A stretch of 5,543 nt of DNA from Hydrogenothermaceae bacterium (GTDB taxonomy: Bacteria > Aquificota > Aquificia > Aquificales > Hydrogenothermaceae), in contig DTZN01000023.1 of NCBI GenBank assembly GCA_012961365.1, positions 1 through 5,543 on the forward strand. Direction: 5' to 3'. The position numbers and the translations under genes were made by a program. Position 1 is the stretch's first letter. Each line of letters begins with the position of its first letter. The notes beneath the pieces were generated by a model, which worked only from the letters and a program-made list of their open reading frames with translations, was not told where the DNA came from and did not search any database. Positions 1-5,410 of the stretch are shown piece after piece.

Positions 1-100
1 CAGCCCGCCGGAAGTTCTGCTCATCGGTGAGGGTTAGCTCCTCCTCGTCGTTGGGCAGGATGGTCTGGAGAGCTGGCAGCAAGGCCAGAAGGAGAACCTG
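1..100 (-). other. GC-rich terminal segment with a startless open frame, probably foreign to the rest
   Basis: By count this stretch is 62% G+C, while the next 80 bases are 14%, and the switch falls at about position 100/101. Read on the minus strand, codons from 100 down to 2 stay open for 33 residues and run off the window edge. The peptide begins QVLLLALLPALQ and continues through an acidic run (NDEEE) to NFRRA. Extended back into the AT-rich side, the frame reaches a TGA at 128-130 and has no ATG, so no complete gene can start here. The minus strand at the boundary reads TTTTCAG followed by GTTCTCC, which resembles a eukaryotic 3' splice site. An exon end is therefore one reading; a chance join inside a coding sequence is another. 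I do not recognise the protein. Confidence 0.55.
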
Positions 101-181
101 AAAATATTTATGATTAGATGAGAAGTATCATAAAAATTTTTTTCATTTAAATTTAGATTAAAGAGTATGAAATATTTTATT

Positions 182-197
182 GGAGAGAAATAAAATG
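182..197 (+). promoter_or_regulatory. Ribosome binding site that fixes the hemerythrin start at ATG 195
   Basis: GGAG at 182-185 lies 9 bases before the ATG at 195-197. The longer reading from a TTG at 180-182 would overlap this site and has no SD of its own, so ATG 195 is the better start. The AT-rich bases from 101 to 181 must hold the promoter if the gene is expressed from here. TATGAT at 109-114 and TATGAA at 166-171 are -10-like, but neither has a convincing -35 partner. Confidence 0.7.
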
Positions 198-593
198 CTA
201 TTAAAAAAAGAAGAACTTCCAGTAGTTCCAAAAGATGAAATGAATGAAATACATTATGAAGAGGTTGACATCATTAATGACCTTTACAATTGCGCCATTA
301 ATGAAAATTTAGAAAAAACAAAAGAATATTTAGAAGAATTTATAAATCATATAGAAGACCACTTTAGTTTTGAAGAAGAACTTATGGAACAAAATGAATT
401 TTTTGCATATCCAATACATAAAATGGAACACGATAATGTTTTAAGCAGGATTTATAACATAAAAAAGCAGTTTGAAGAAACAAACGATACAAAAGTAATT
501 GCCAAATTTCTAGAAAACGAATTTGTACCTTGGTTAATTAACCATTTAAATACAATGGATATGGCTACTGCATCTTTTCTAGGAGGTTTTTAA
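195..593 (+). CDS. Bacteriohemerythrin / hemerythrin-family O2-binding di-iron protein
   Basis: This is a 132-residue single-domain protein of the usual bacteriohemerythrin length. All seven ligands expected for the non-heme di-iron site are visible, counted from ATG 195: His20, His56 and Glu60 (HxxxE), His75 and His79 (HxxxH), and His117 and Asp122 (HxxxxD). The conserved Phe-x-x-Glu-Glu-x-x-Met context (residues 57-64) and the Trp before the HxxxxD motif (Trp113) are also present. The family reversibly binds O2 in the cytoplasm and is thought to store, deliver or sense oxygen, which would suit a microaerophile. There is no signal peptide and no fused signalling domain. The gene is the first unit after the left junction and converges on lipA. 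Its stop codon (591-593) lies inside the lipA coding region and inside a palindrome. The family call is firm; the exact role (storage or sensing) is not shown by the sequence. Confidence 0.93.
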   Translation: MLLKKEELPVVPKDEMNEIHYEEVDIINDLYNCAINENLEKTKEYLEEFINHIEDHFSFEEELMEQNEFFAYPIHKMEHDNVLSRIYNIKKQFEETNDTKVIAKFLENEFVPWLINHLNTMDMATASFLGGF

Positions 594-1416
594 AAACCTC
601 CTCTGCTCTATATGAACTCCTAACAAGTTTCCCACTGTATACTTCTTTAAATCCGATACTATATCCTATTTCCTTTAATTCTTTAAATTCTTCTTCTGTA
701 TAGTATTTTTTTACAGGATAATGTTTTAAAGAAGGTTGTAAATATTGCCCTATTGTAATAATATCACAACCTACGTTTATTAAGTCTTTCATAACTTGTA
801 TGATTTCTTTTTTTGTTTCACCAAGGCCTACCATAATTCCAGACTTGGATAATATAGAGTTATCTAGCTTTTTTATAGTTTCCAAAACTCTTAAAGAAAT
901 TTTGTAATCTCCTCTATGTCTTAAAATTTTATATAAAGAAGGAACTGTTTCTATATTGTGATTTATAACATCTGGTTTACTACTTACAACAATGTTTAAT
1001 GCATCTAAATCTCCCTGAAAATCAGGAATTAAAACTTCAATTTGACAATTAGGAGCATATTCTCTAACTTTTTTTACAGTTTTAGCAAAATGAGAAGCTC
1101 CTCCATCTGCTAAATCATCTCTATCAACAGATGTTATGACAACATACCTCAAACCTAATTTTTTAACTGCATTTGCAACATTTTCAGGCTCATTTTCATC
1201 AAGTGGCTTAGGTCTTCCATGATTAACATCACAGTAAGGACAATTTCTAGTACATATATCTCCCATAATCATAAACGTTGCAGTTTTTTTAGAAAAGCAT
1301 TCTCCAATGTTTGGACAAGATGCTTCTTCGCAAACTGTATGCAAATTTAATTTTCGAAGCATTATTTTTAGTTTAGTAACTTCCTCTGATAAAGGAGATA
1401 TAACTTTTGGTTTCAT
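565..1416 (-). CDS. lipA: Lipoyl synthase, radical SAM
   Basis: LipA inserts two sulfurs into protein-bound octanoyl groups to make the lipoyl cofactor of 2-oxoacid dehydrogenases and the glycine-cleavage H protein. Both iron-sulfur motifs are intact in the 283 residues. The auxiliary (sulfur-donor) cluster motif CX4CX5C is Cys29, Cys34 and Cys40 in the context CEEASCPNIGEC. The radical-SAM motif CX3CX2C is Cys55, Cys59 and Cys62. The C-terminal RSSYR (266-270) supplies the serine known to ligate the auxiliary cluster. The length is at the short end of the normal range because the N-terminal extension is brief. The start ATG (1414-1416) has AAGGGA six bases upstream on its strand. The TAG stop (565-567) lies inside the convergent hemerythrin gene, a 29-bp overlap. 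No lipB or lplA is in view, so the octanoyl donor enzyme is encoded elsewhere. Confidence 0.97.
   Translation of the reverse strand: MKPKVISPLSEEVTKLKIMLRKLNLHTVCEEASCPNIGECFSKKTATFMIMGDICTRNCPYCDVNHGRPKPLDENEPENVANAVKKLGLRYVVITSVDRDDLADGGASHFAKTVKKVREYAPNCQIEVLIPDFQGDLDALNIVVSSKPDVINHNIETVPSLYKILRHRGDYKISLRVLETIKKLDNSILSKSGIMVGLGETKKEIIQVMKDLINVGCDIITIGQYLQPSLKHYPVKKYYTEEEFKELKEIGYSIGFKEVYSGKLVRSSYRAEEVFKNLLEKMQ
581..602. terminator. Perfect 22-bp palindrome at the convergent hemerythrin/lipA 3' ends; possible weak bidirectional terminator
   Basis: The left arm AGGAGGTTTTT (581-591) is followed directly by its exact complement AAAAACCTCCT (592-602). In RNA this gives a six-pair AGGAGG/CCTCCT stem with further A-U pairs and a small TTAA turn. 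It is placed to stop transcripts from both directions. No U-run follows on either strand (CTGCTC on +, AGAAAAG on -), so it is not a textbook intrinsic terminator. It lies in coding sequence of both genes: LGGF-stop of the hemerythrin and the EEVFKNLL region of LipA. Confidence 0.4.
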
Positions 1417-1502
1417 TATAAGTCCCTTTTTATGCTATATATCATTTGAAATTAATGCTAATATTTTAAAATAAATCCTTCTTTTTTGTAGGAGGTTGAA
1501 AA
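1417..1502. promoter_or_regulatory. Divergent promoter region between lipA and the CoA-binding/folE/queE operon
   Basis: This 86-bp AT-rich spacer must contain the start signals of lipA (-) and of the + strand operon. It holds an imperfect 14-bp palindrome, ATG-c-TATATA-t-CAT (1432-1445). Its TATATA core could serve as a -10 for lipA or as an operator. On the + strand a TTGAAA (1446-1451) is -35-like, but the matching -10 is poor (AATAAA at 1470-1475, 18-bp spacer). Element-level assignments are weak; the position between divergent genes is the main evidence. Confidence 0.45.
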
Positions 1503-1505
1503 TTG
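1490..1505 (+). promoter_or_regulatory. Strong ribosome binding site that decides a TTG start
   Basis: A full AGGAGG (1490-1495) lies 7 bases before TTG at 1503-1505. The CoA-binding fold needs the residues that follow this TTG, and no ATG is suitably placed, so TTG is taken as the initiator. Confidence 0.8.
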
Positions 1506-2243
1506 CCTATTTTACAAACTGACGAAGGATTAGAAAAAATTTTAAAGGAAAGCAAAAATGTTGCAGTTGTAGGAATTTCTCCAAATCCATTAAAACCAAG
1601 TTATTTTGTTTCAGAGGTAGTAAAAAGCTATGGGTTTAATATGTTTTTCGTAAATCCTAAATATGCAGGAGAAGAAATACTAGGAGAAAAAGTCTATGCT
1701 TCCTTAGAAGAGATACCGGAAGAAATAGACATTGTAAATGTATTTAGAAGACCTGCAGATATTAAATATACAGCTGAAGAAGCTAAGAAAAAGGGATTTA
1801 AAACTTTCTGGTTCCAACCGGGAACTGTAAATGATAAAGTTGTGAAACAATTAGATAAAGAAGGTTATAATGTAGTTGTTGATAGATGTATGAAGGTTGA
1901 ATTGAAAAAACTCTTAAAAATGGAGGGAAAAATGATTAACTTCACAAAGTTCTTTGCAATAACTATGTTTTTCTTAATACTGCTTAGTGTTGGTTCTATG
2001 TATATGAGTATTTTAAACAATGAGGGAGTTATAAGACCTCAAGCTGTTATATTTTACACTATTATTTTATTTGGATACTCATTTACTTTGTTTTACGTAT
2101 GGAACAGAGAAAAGCAAGTCGAAATATCTCAACTTGAGTTAGAAAAGAAACTAGTTTTAGAAGAATTAGAAAATTACAAATCTAAGTTAGAAGAAATAAA
2201 AAAAGAATTTGATAAGTATAAAAAGAAAATAGAGGAGAGCTAG
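1503..2243 (+). CDS. CoA-binding (YccU-like) domain protein fused to a two-helix membrane and coiled-coil module
   Basis: Residues 1-140 form a complete CoA-binding domain of the YccU type, a Rossmann-like fold. Visible landmarks are VVGISPNPLKPSY (22-34), FVNP (49-52), VNVFRRPADI (78-87), WFQPGTVN (103-110) and the family-typical VDRCMKVE (126-133). Members of this family are normally about 140 residues and stop there. Here the frame continues for about 100 residues with two hydrophobic helices (about 148-169 and 180-200) and then a charged Glu/Lys-rich coiled coil (about 202-245). The tail resembles the architecture of LapA/DUF1049 proteins, two membrane helices with a cytoplasmic coiled coil, though I see no decisive signature. 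If made as one chain, it places a nucleotide/CoA-binding domain at the inner membrane. It is the first gene of the folE-queE operon and ends immediately before the folE ATG. No catalytic activity is known for the CoA-binding family, and none is claimed here. Confidence 0.85.
   Translation: MPILQTDEGLEKILKESKNVAVVGISPNPLKPSYFVSEVVKSYGFNMFFVNPKYAGEEILGEKVYASLEEIPEEIDIVNVFRRPADIKYTAEEAKKKGFKTFWFQPGTVNDKVVKQLDKEGYNVVVDRCMKVELKKLLKMEGKMINFTKFFAITMFFLILLSVGSMYMSILNNEGVIRPQAVIFYTIILFGYSFTLFYVWNREKQVEISQLELEKKLVLEELENYKSKLEEIKKEFDKYKKKIEES
1922..1934 (+). promoter_or_regulatory. Internal SD and in-frame ATG at the domain boundary
   Basis: GGAGGG (1922-1927) precedes an in-frame ATG (1932-1934, residue Met144) by 4 bases. 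This is exactly where the CoA-binding domain ends and the membrane/coiled-coil part begins. Initiation here would give a separate 103-residue protein with two membrane helices and a coiled coil. The spacing is slightly short, and the purine-rich codons for Met-Glu-Gly-Lys would produce a similar string by chance. Confidence 0.4.
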
Positions 2244-2807
2244 ATGAATATAGATGAAAAAAAATTAAAGCAATCTGTTAGATTATTTTTAGAAGCTATA
2301 GGAGAAAATCCAGATAGAGAAGGTTTAAAAGAAACTCCAGATAGAATTGTTAGACTTTGGAAAGAGTTTAAATCTTATGAAAATTTCAATATGACTATTT
2401 TTGAAGACATAGGAAACTACGACGAAATGGTAGTTGTTAGGGATATAAACTTTTACAGTTTATGTGAGCACCATCTTCTCCCATTTTTTGGAAAAGCACA
2501 TATTGCATACATTCCCAATGGTAAAGTTTGTGGATTATCTAAGCTTGTTAGAGTTGTGAATAAATTTTCATACAGACCTCAAGTTCAAGAAAGGTTAACA
2601 GCAGAAATAGCAGAATATCTAGAAAATGAATTAAATCCCAAAGGGGTAGCAGTTATATTGGAAGCTATTCACTTGTGTATGGCTATGAGAGGGGTAAAAA
2701 ACCCGTCTTCTTATACAGTAACAAGTAAATTAACAGGTGTATTTAAGGAATGCGAAAAAACTAGAAATGAATTTCTAAATTTAATCAATTCAAATAAAAG
2801 TTTTTAA
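2244..2807 (+). CDS. folE: GTP cyclohydrolase I (type IA)
   Basis: FolE hydrolyses and rearranges GTP to 7,8-dihydroneopterin triphosphate, the first step of folate synthesis and also of the preQ0/queuosine route. The 187-residue protein has the zinc site of the canonical enzyme: Cys74 and His77 in CEHH (74-77) and Cys145 in HLCMAMRG (143-150). His76 and His143 match the catalytic histidines. The conserved NREG-like entry ([18 protein letters not shown], 22-39), GLSKLVR (97-103) and [10 protein letters not shown] (110-119) segments are all present, so this is the Zn-dependent FolE and not the unrelated FolE2. The ATG follows the previous stop codon with no gap, and the purine-rich GAGGAGAG just upstream acts as the SD, which suggests translational coupling. 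The gene shares one base with queE. Confidence 0.97.
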   Translation: MNIDEKKLKQSVRLFLEAIGENPDREGLKETPDRIVRLWKEFKSYENFNMTIFEDIGNYDEMVVVRDINFYSLCEHHLLPFFGKAHIAYIPNGKVCGLSKLVRVVNKFSYRPQVQERLTAEIAEYLENELNPKGVAVILEAIHLCMAMRGVKNPSSYTVTSKLTGVFKECEKTRNEFLNLINSNKSF

Positions 2808-3439
2808 TGGAAAAAATCAAAGTAGTAGAGATTTTTTCATCTATAGAAGGTGAGGGTAGTTTAATAGGCTACCCTGTTATATTTATAAGACTTGAGGGTT
2901 GTAATTTAAGATGCGTATGGTGTGATACTAAATATTCCTATGATACTACTGATTATATGGAATTAACTTTAGATGAAATTTTATATATTATAAAAAACCA
3001 AAAAAATAAAAAAGTTTGTATTACAGGAGGAGAACCTTTATTTAATGAAGGATTTGATATTATATTTGAGACTTTGTTGAAAGAAAAATTCTTCGTCATA
3101 GTAGAAACTAATGGAACAATATTTAGAGAAAGCATTGAAAATTTATATACAAAGTATATTAATCAGATACATATAGTATGCTCTCCTAAACCATTTAGTG
3201 ATTATAAAGTTGATAGTAAATTAAAAAACTATATATCAGAAATTAAGCTTATTGTAGATGAGTTTTTAACAGAAGATATAGTAAAAAAGTTTTTATCTTT
3301 TCCTGTAATCTTACAACCAGAAGGAAATAAAAAAAATTTTTTTCAAAAAGCTTTAAATCTACAAAAATTGATTTTAGAAAAATATCAGCAAGAAATAAGA
3401 GTTATTCCTCAAATACACAAAATATTTGACTTGAAATAA
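2807..3439 (+). CDS. queE: 7-carboxy-7-deazaguanine synthase, radical SAM
   Basis: QueE contracts 6-carboxy-tetrahydropterin to 7-carboxy-7-deazaguanine, a SAM- and Mg-dependent radical step toward preQ0 and queuosine in tRNA. The N-terminus has SIEGEGSLIGYP (12-23), where the family reads S-x-Q/E-GEG. It is followed by the cluster motif Cys32-x3-Cys36-x2-Cys39 in GCNLRCVWCDTKYSYD and by the SAM-contacting ITGGEP (72-77). The CSPKP segment and the C-terminal VIPQIHK motif are also typical. At 210 residues it is full length. Its ATG overlaps the folE TAA (TAATG) and has no evident SD of its own, so it probably depends on coupling to folE. QueD and QueC, needed before and after it, are not in this window. 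The pairing with folE fits a pathway operon. Confidence 0.95.
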   Translation: MEKIKVVEIFSSIEGEGSLIGYPVIFIRLEGCNLRCVWCDTKYSYDTTDYMELTLDEILYIIKNQKNKKVCITGGEPLFNEGFDIIFETLLKEKFFVIVETNGTIFRESIENLYTKYINQIHIVCSPKPFSDYKVDSKLKNYISEIKLIVDEFLTEDIVKKFLSFPVILQPEGNKKNFFQKALNLQKLILEKYQQEIRVIPQIHKIFDLK

Positions 3440-3491
3440 ATATTTTCATAATTTTAAATTAGCAAAAAAATTTAAATCAGGATGAAAAAAA
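3440..3491 (+). promoter_or_regulatory. Short AT-rich spacer with a weak inverted repeat and the Uma2 ribosome binding site
   Basis: TTTAAATT (3453-3460) and AATTTAAA (3469-3476) form an exact 8-bp inverted repeat around an 8-base loop. Being purely A-T it would make only a weak hairpin. AGGA at 3479-3482 lies 9 bases before the ATG at 3492. The gap is short enough that the next gene may be read through from queE, and no strong promoter or terminator is visible. Confidence 0.35.
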
Positions 3492-4025
3492 ATGAGTTTA
3501 GCTTTAAAATATCCTCCAAATTACACAGTAAAAGATTATAATAAATGGGAAGGAAACTGGGAACTAATAGATGGTGTTCCATATGCTCTAGCATCTCCAA
3601 GTTTTGAGCATCAAAGAATAGTTGGAAAAATATTCAGATACATTGATGAACAACTAGAAAATAACTGTCCAAAATGTAAAGTTGGTATAGATACAGATTA
3701 TATTATTGACCAGCATACAGTTGTTAGACCTAATGTTTTTATAATATGTAAAGATATAAAAAATAAAATATTAGAAGCACCTGTTGTTATTTTTGAAGTA
3801 GTTTCTGAAAGCACAGCTCAAAAAGATGAAAAATTAAAATTTGAACTTTATGAAAAAGAGGGAGTTAAATTTTATATACTAGTATTTCCAGAAATAAAAA
3901 AAGCAAAAGCCTTTGTATTAAACAATGGCAAATATATAAAATATAAGGATTTTTCTAAAGAAATAGTTGAGCTAACCATAGAAAATTGCAAATTTAAAAT
4001 AGATTTTAGCAAAATATTTGATTAG
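3492..4025 (+). CDS. Uma2-family (DUF820) protein with PD-(D/E)XK nuclease fold, first acidic residue substituted
   Basis: The 177 residues follow the Uma2 pattern: an N-terminal WELIDG (23-28), then SPSFEHQRIVGKI (35-47), VVRPNVFIICKD (77-88), APVVIFEVVSEST (96-108), a KDEKLKFELYEKEGVKFYI stretch (111-129) and a short C-terminal strand region. The length is close to the family norm of about 180-190. The family carries a restriction-endonuclease-like core, is very common in cyanobacteria and some thermophiles, and has no settled function. The catalytic core normally reads P-D...E-x-(L/V)...K. Glu102 and the following lysines are present, but the usual Asp of the RPD motif is Asn81. The protein may therefore be weakened or inactive as a nuclease. 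It follows queE by 52 bp with no functional link that I can see, and ends 17 bp from the convergent inositol-phosphate synthase gene. Confidence 0.85.
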   Translation: MSLALKYPPNYTVKDYNKWEGNWELIDGVPYALASPSFEHQRIVGKIFRYIDEQLENNCPKCKVGIDTDYIIDQHTVVRPNVFIICKDIKNKILEAPVVIFEVVSESTAQKDEKLKFELYEKEGVKFYILVFPEIKKAKAFVLNNGKYIKYKDFSKEIVELTIENCKFKIDFSKIFD

Positions 4026-4042
4026 TCCCTCCCCCTGAAAAT
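4026..4042. other. 17-bp convergent gap with a C-rich tract
   Basis: Between the two convergent stop codons lies a short pyrimidine tract, TCCCTCCCCCT (4026-4036), striking against the AT-rich surroundings. There is no hairpin and no T-run, so no intrinsic terminator is visible for either gene. Confidence 0.4.
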
Positions 4043-5155
4043 TTATCTTTCTCTTTTTCCATTTATAAATTCTTCTACCATTTGTTTAGCTTTCCAGTCA
4101 GGATATTGTATTGGAGGATGTTTCATAGTATATGCAGATATTGAGTATAAAGGTCCTGCTACACCTCTGTCTCTAGCAACTTTAGCACACCTTATTGCAT
4201 CTATTGCTGAGCCTGCACTGTTTGGAGAATCCTCTACATCTAGTCTTAATTCTATATTCATAGGAACATCTCCAAAAAGCCTTCCTTCCAGTCTTATAAA
4301 TGCAAGTTTTCTATCTTTTAACCATGGGACAAAATCACTAGGTCCAATATGTGCATTCCCCCAACCTATATCATAAGGAAGCAAAGATGTTACTGCCTCA
4401 GTTTTTGAAATTTTTTTTGTTTTTAATCTAGACCTTTCTAACATATTAAGAAAATCTGTATTTCCACCAACATTTAACTGATAAGTTTTATCTAATTTAA
4501 CTCCTCTATCAATTAAAAGTTGTGCTAAAACTCTATGAGTTATTGTTGCTCCAACTTGAGATTTTATATCATCTCCAACAACTGGAATTCCTGCTTCTTC
4601 AAATTTTTTTGCCCATTCATTATCAGAAACTATGAATGTAGGCATACAATTTACAAAAGATACTCCTGCTTTTAAGCAAGCTTCTGCATAAAATCTTGCC
4701 GCTTTCTCTGCTCCAACTGGAACATAATTTATCAAAACCTCTGCTCCACTTTCCTTCAAAACATTTATAACTGTATCTAAATCATCTTCAGGTTCATCAG
4801 ATAAAACAAATCTTATATCTTCAGGATATTCCTCCATGTGTTTAGCATAACCATCTAACACAGGGCCTTTTCTAACTTTAACTTCATATTTTGGAACATT
4901 AGGATAAAAAACTGCCGTACAATTAGGTTTTTCATATATTGCTTCCGATACATCTTTTCCAACTTTTCTTTTATCTATATCCCATGCAGCTACAACTTCT
5001 ATATCCCAAGGCTTATATCCACCTACATCTAAATGCATTAAACCGCTAGATTCTATATTTTGTTTTTCCTTATAATAAAAAATTCCTTGAATTAAAGAGC
5101 TAGCACAGTTTCCAATCCCAGCTATAGCAAGTTTTATTTTTTTATTTTCTGGCAT
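4043..5155 (-). CDS. ino1: 1L-myo-inositol-1-phosphate synthase (inositol-3-phosphate synthase), actinobacterial/thermophile type
   Basis: This NAD-dependent enzyme isomerises glucose 6-phosphate to inositol 3-phosphate (1L-myo-inositol 1-phosphate). The 370-residue length matches the short prokaryotic class, as in Mycobacterium, not the roughly 500-residue eukaryotic form. The N-terminal dinucleotide-binding loop GIGNCASS (13-20) is clear. Other family blocks are NYVPVGAEKAARFYAEACLKAG (143-164), FVNCMPTFI (167-175), GDDIKSQVGATITHR (194-208), NVGGNTDFLNML (228-239), KKISKTEAVTS (247-257) and the DSPNSAG stretch (309-315). The start ATG has GGAGGG (5161-5166) five bases upstream on its strand. 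It stands alone on the minus strand with its own upstream AT-rich region. In thermophiles the product commonly feeds di-myo-inositol-phosphate solute synthesis, and in some bacteria inositol phospholipids. No gene for a next step is in view, so the end product is an inference. Confidence 0.94.
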   Translation of the reverse strand: MPENKKIKLAIAGIGNCASSLIQGIFYYKEKQNIESSGLMHLDVGGYKPWDIEVVAAWDIDKRKVGKDVSEAIYEKPNCTAVFYPNVPKYEVKVRKGPVLDGYAKHMEEYPEDIRFVLSDEPEDDLDTVINVLKESGAEVLINYVPVGAEKAARFYAEACLKAGVSFVNCMPTFIVSDNEWAKKFEEAGIPVVGDDIKSQVGATITHRVLAQLLIDRGVKLDKTYQLNVGGNTDFLNMLERSRLKTKKISKTEAVTSLLPYDIGWGNAHIGPSDFVPWLKDRKLAFIRLEGRLFGDVPMNIELRLDVEDSPNSAGSAIDAIRCAKVARDRGVAGPLYSISAYTMKHPPIQYPDWKAKQMVEEFINGKRER

Positions 5156-5186
5156 TCAATCCCTCCATTAAATTGAATTCTATTTT

Positions 5187-5215
5187 ATTATACTTTAAAT
5201 AAAGTGTTAATTATA
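5187..5215 (-). promoter_or_regulatory. Candidate promoter(s) of the inositol-phosphate synthase gene: two exact TATAAT boxes
   Basis: The minus strand carries the exact -10 consensus TATAAT twice, at 5187-5192 and 5210-5215, 23 bp apart. The nearer one would give a leader of about 25 bases containing the SD. Neither has a good TTGACA-like -35 at 16-18 bp, and TATAAT occurs readily in DNA this rich in A/T, so this is only a candidate. Confidence 0.4.
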
Positions 5216-5405
5216 CAAATTTTTAGACCTAAAAAATAAAAATCTTGAATATAATTTAAAACTTTTAAAGCTTTTTAAATTTAAACCTTTAATCAACGAT
5301 ATTTACCTTGGATTTTTCTTCATTATTTTTTTCTTGCTAAACTTTAATTAAATTAAAAATAATTTAATTGGATTAATAGTTTGTAAAGATGTCCTTGATT
5401 TAATA
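5216..5405. other. AT-rich noncoding stretch with an inverted repeat
   Basis: No ORF with a start and SD, and no RNA gene, is visible here. The region is almost entirely A/T and seems to be the upstream flank of the inositol-phosphate synthase gene. AATTAAATTA (5346-5355) and TAATTTAATT (5360-5369) form an exact 10-bp inverted repeat with an AAAA loop. It has no G-C pair and no adjoining gene end to terminate. AGGAGG at 5404-5409 looks like an SD at the junction, but the frame behind it, a GTG at 5410, closes after 18 codons. Confidence 0.5.
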
Positions 5406-5410
5406 GGAGG

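Noticed and set aside
180..194. TTG at 180 as the hemerythrin start
   Set aside because: It overlaps the GGAG that serves the ATG at 195, lacks its own SD, and the added residues (MERNK) are not needed by the fold.
34..231. A 65-codon minus-strand frame beginning inside the hemerythrin gene
   Set aside because: It runs across the composition junction, has no SD, and its peptide is a low-complexity Phe/Leu/Ile product of AT-rich DNA followed by the wrong frame of the GC-rich segment.
2953..3135. A 60-codon minus-strand frame inside queE
   Set aside because: It is antisense to the highly conserved radical-SAM region of queE and has no SD or recognisable motif.
5346..5369. 10-bp inverted repeat as an intrinsic terminator
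   Set aside because: The stem has no G-C pair and no convergent gene end is nearby. Such repeats are expected in DNA of this composition.
101..5405. CRISPR arrays, tRNA, rRNA or riboswitches
   Set aside because: I looked for spaced direct repeats, tRNA cloverleaf landmarks and long structured leaders (including a preQ1-type element upstream of the queE operon) and saw none. The spacers here are mostly short and nearly pure A/T.
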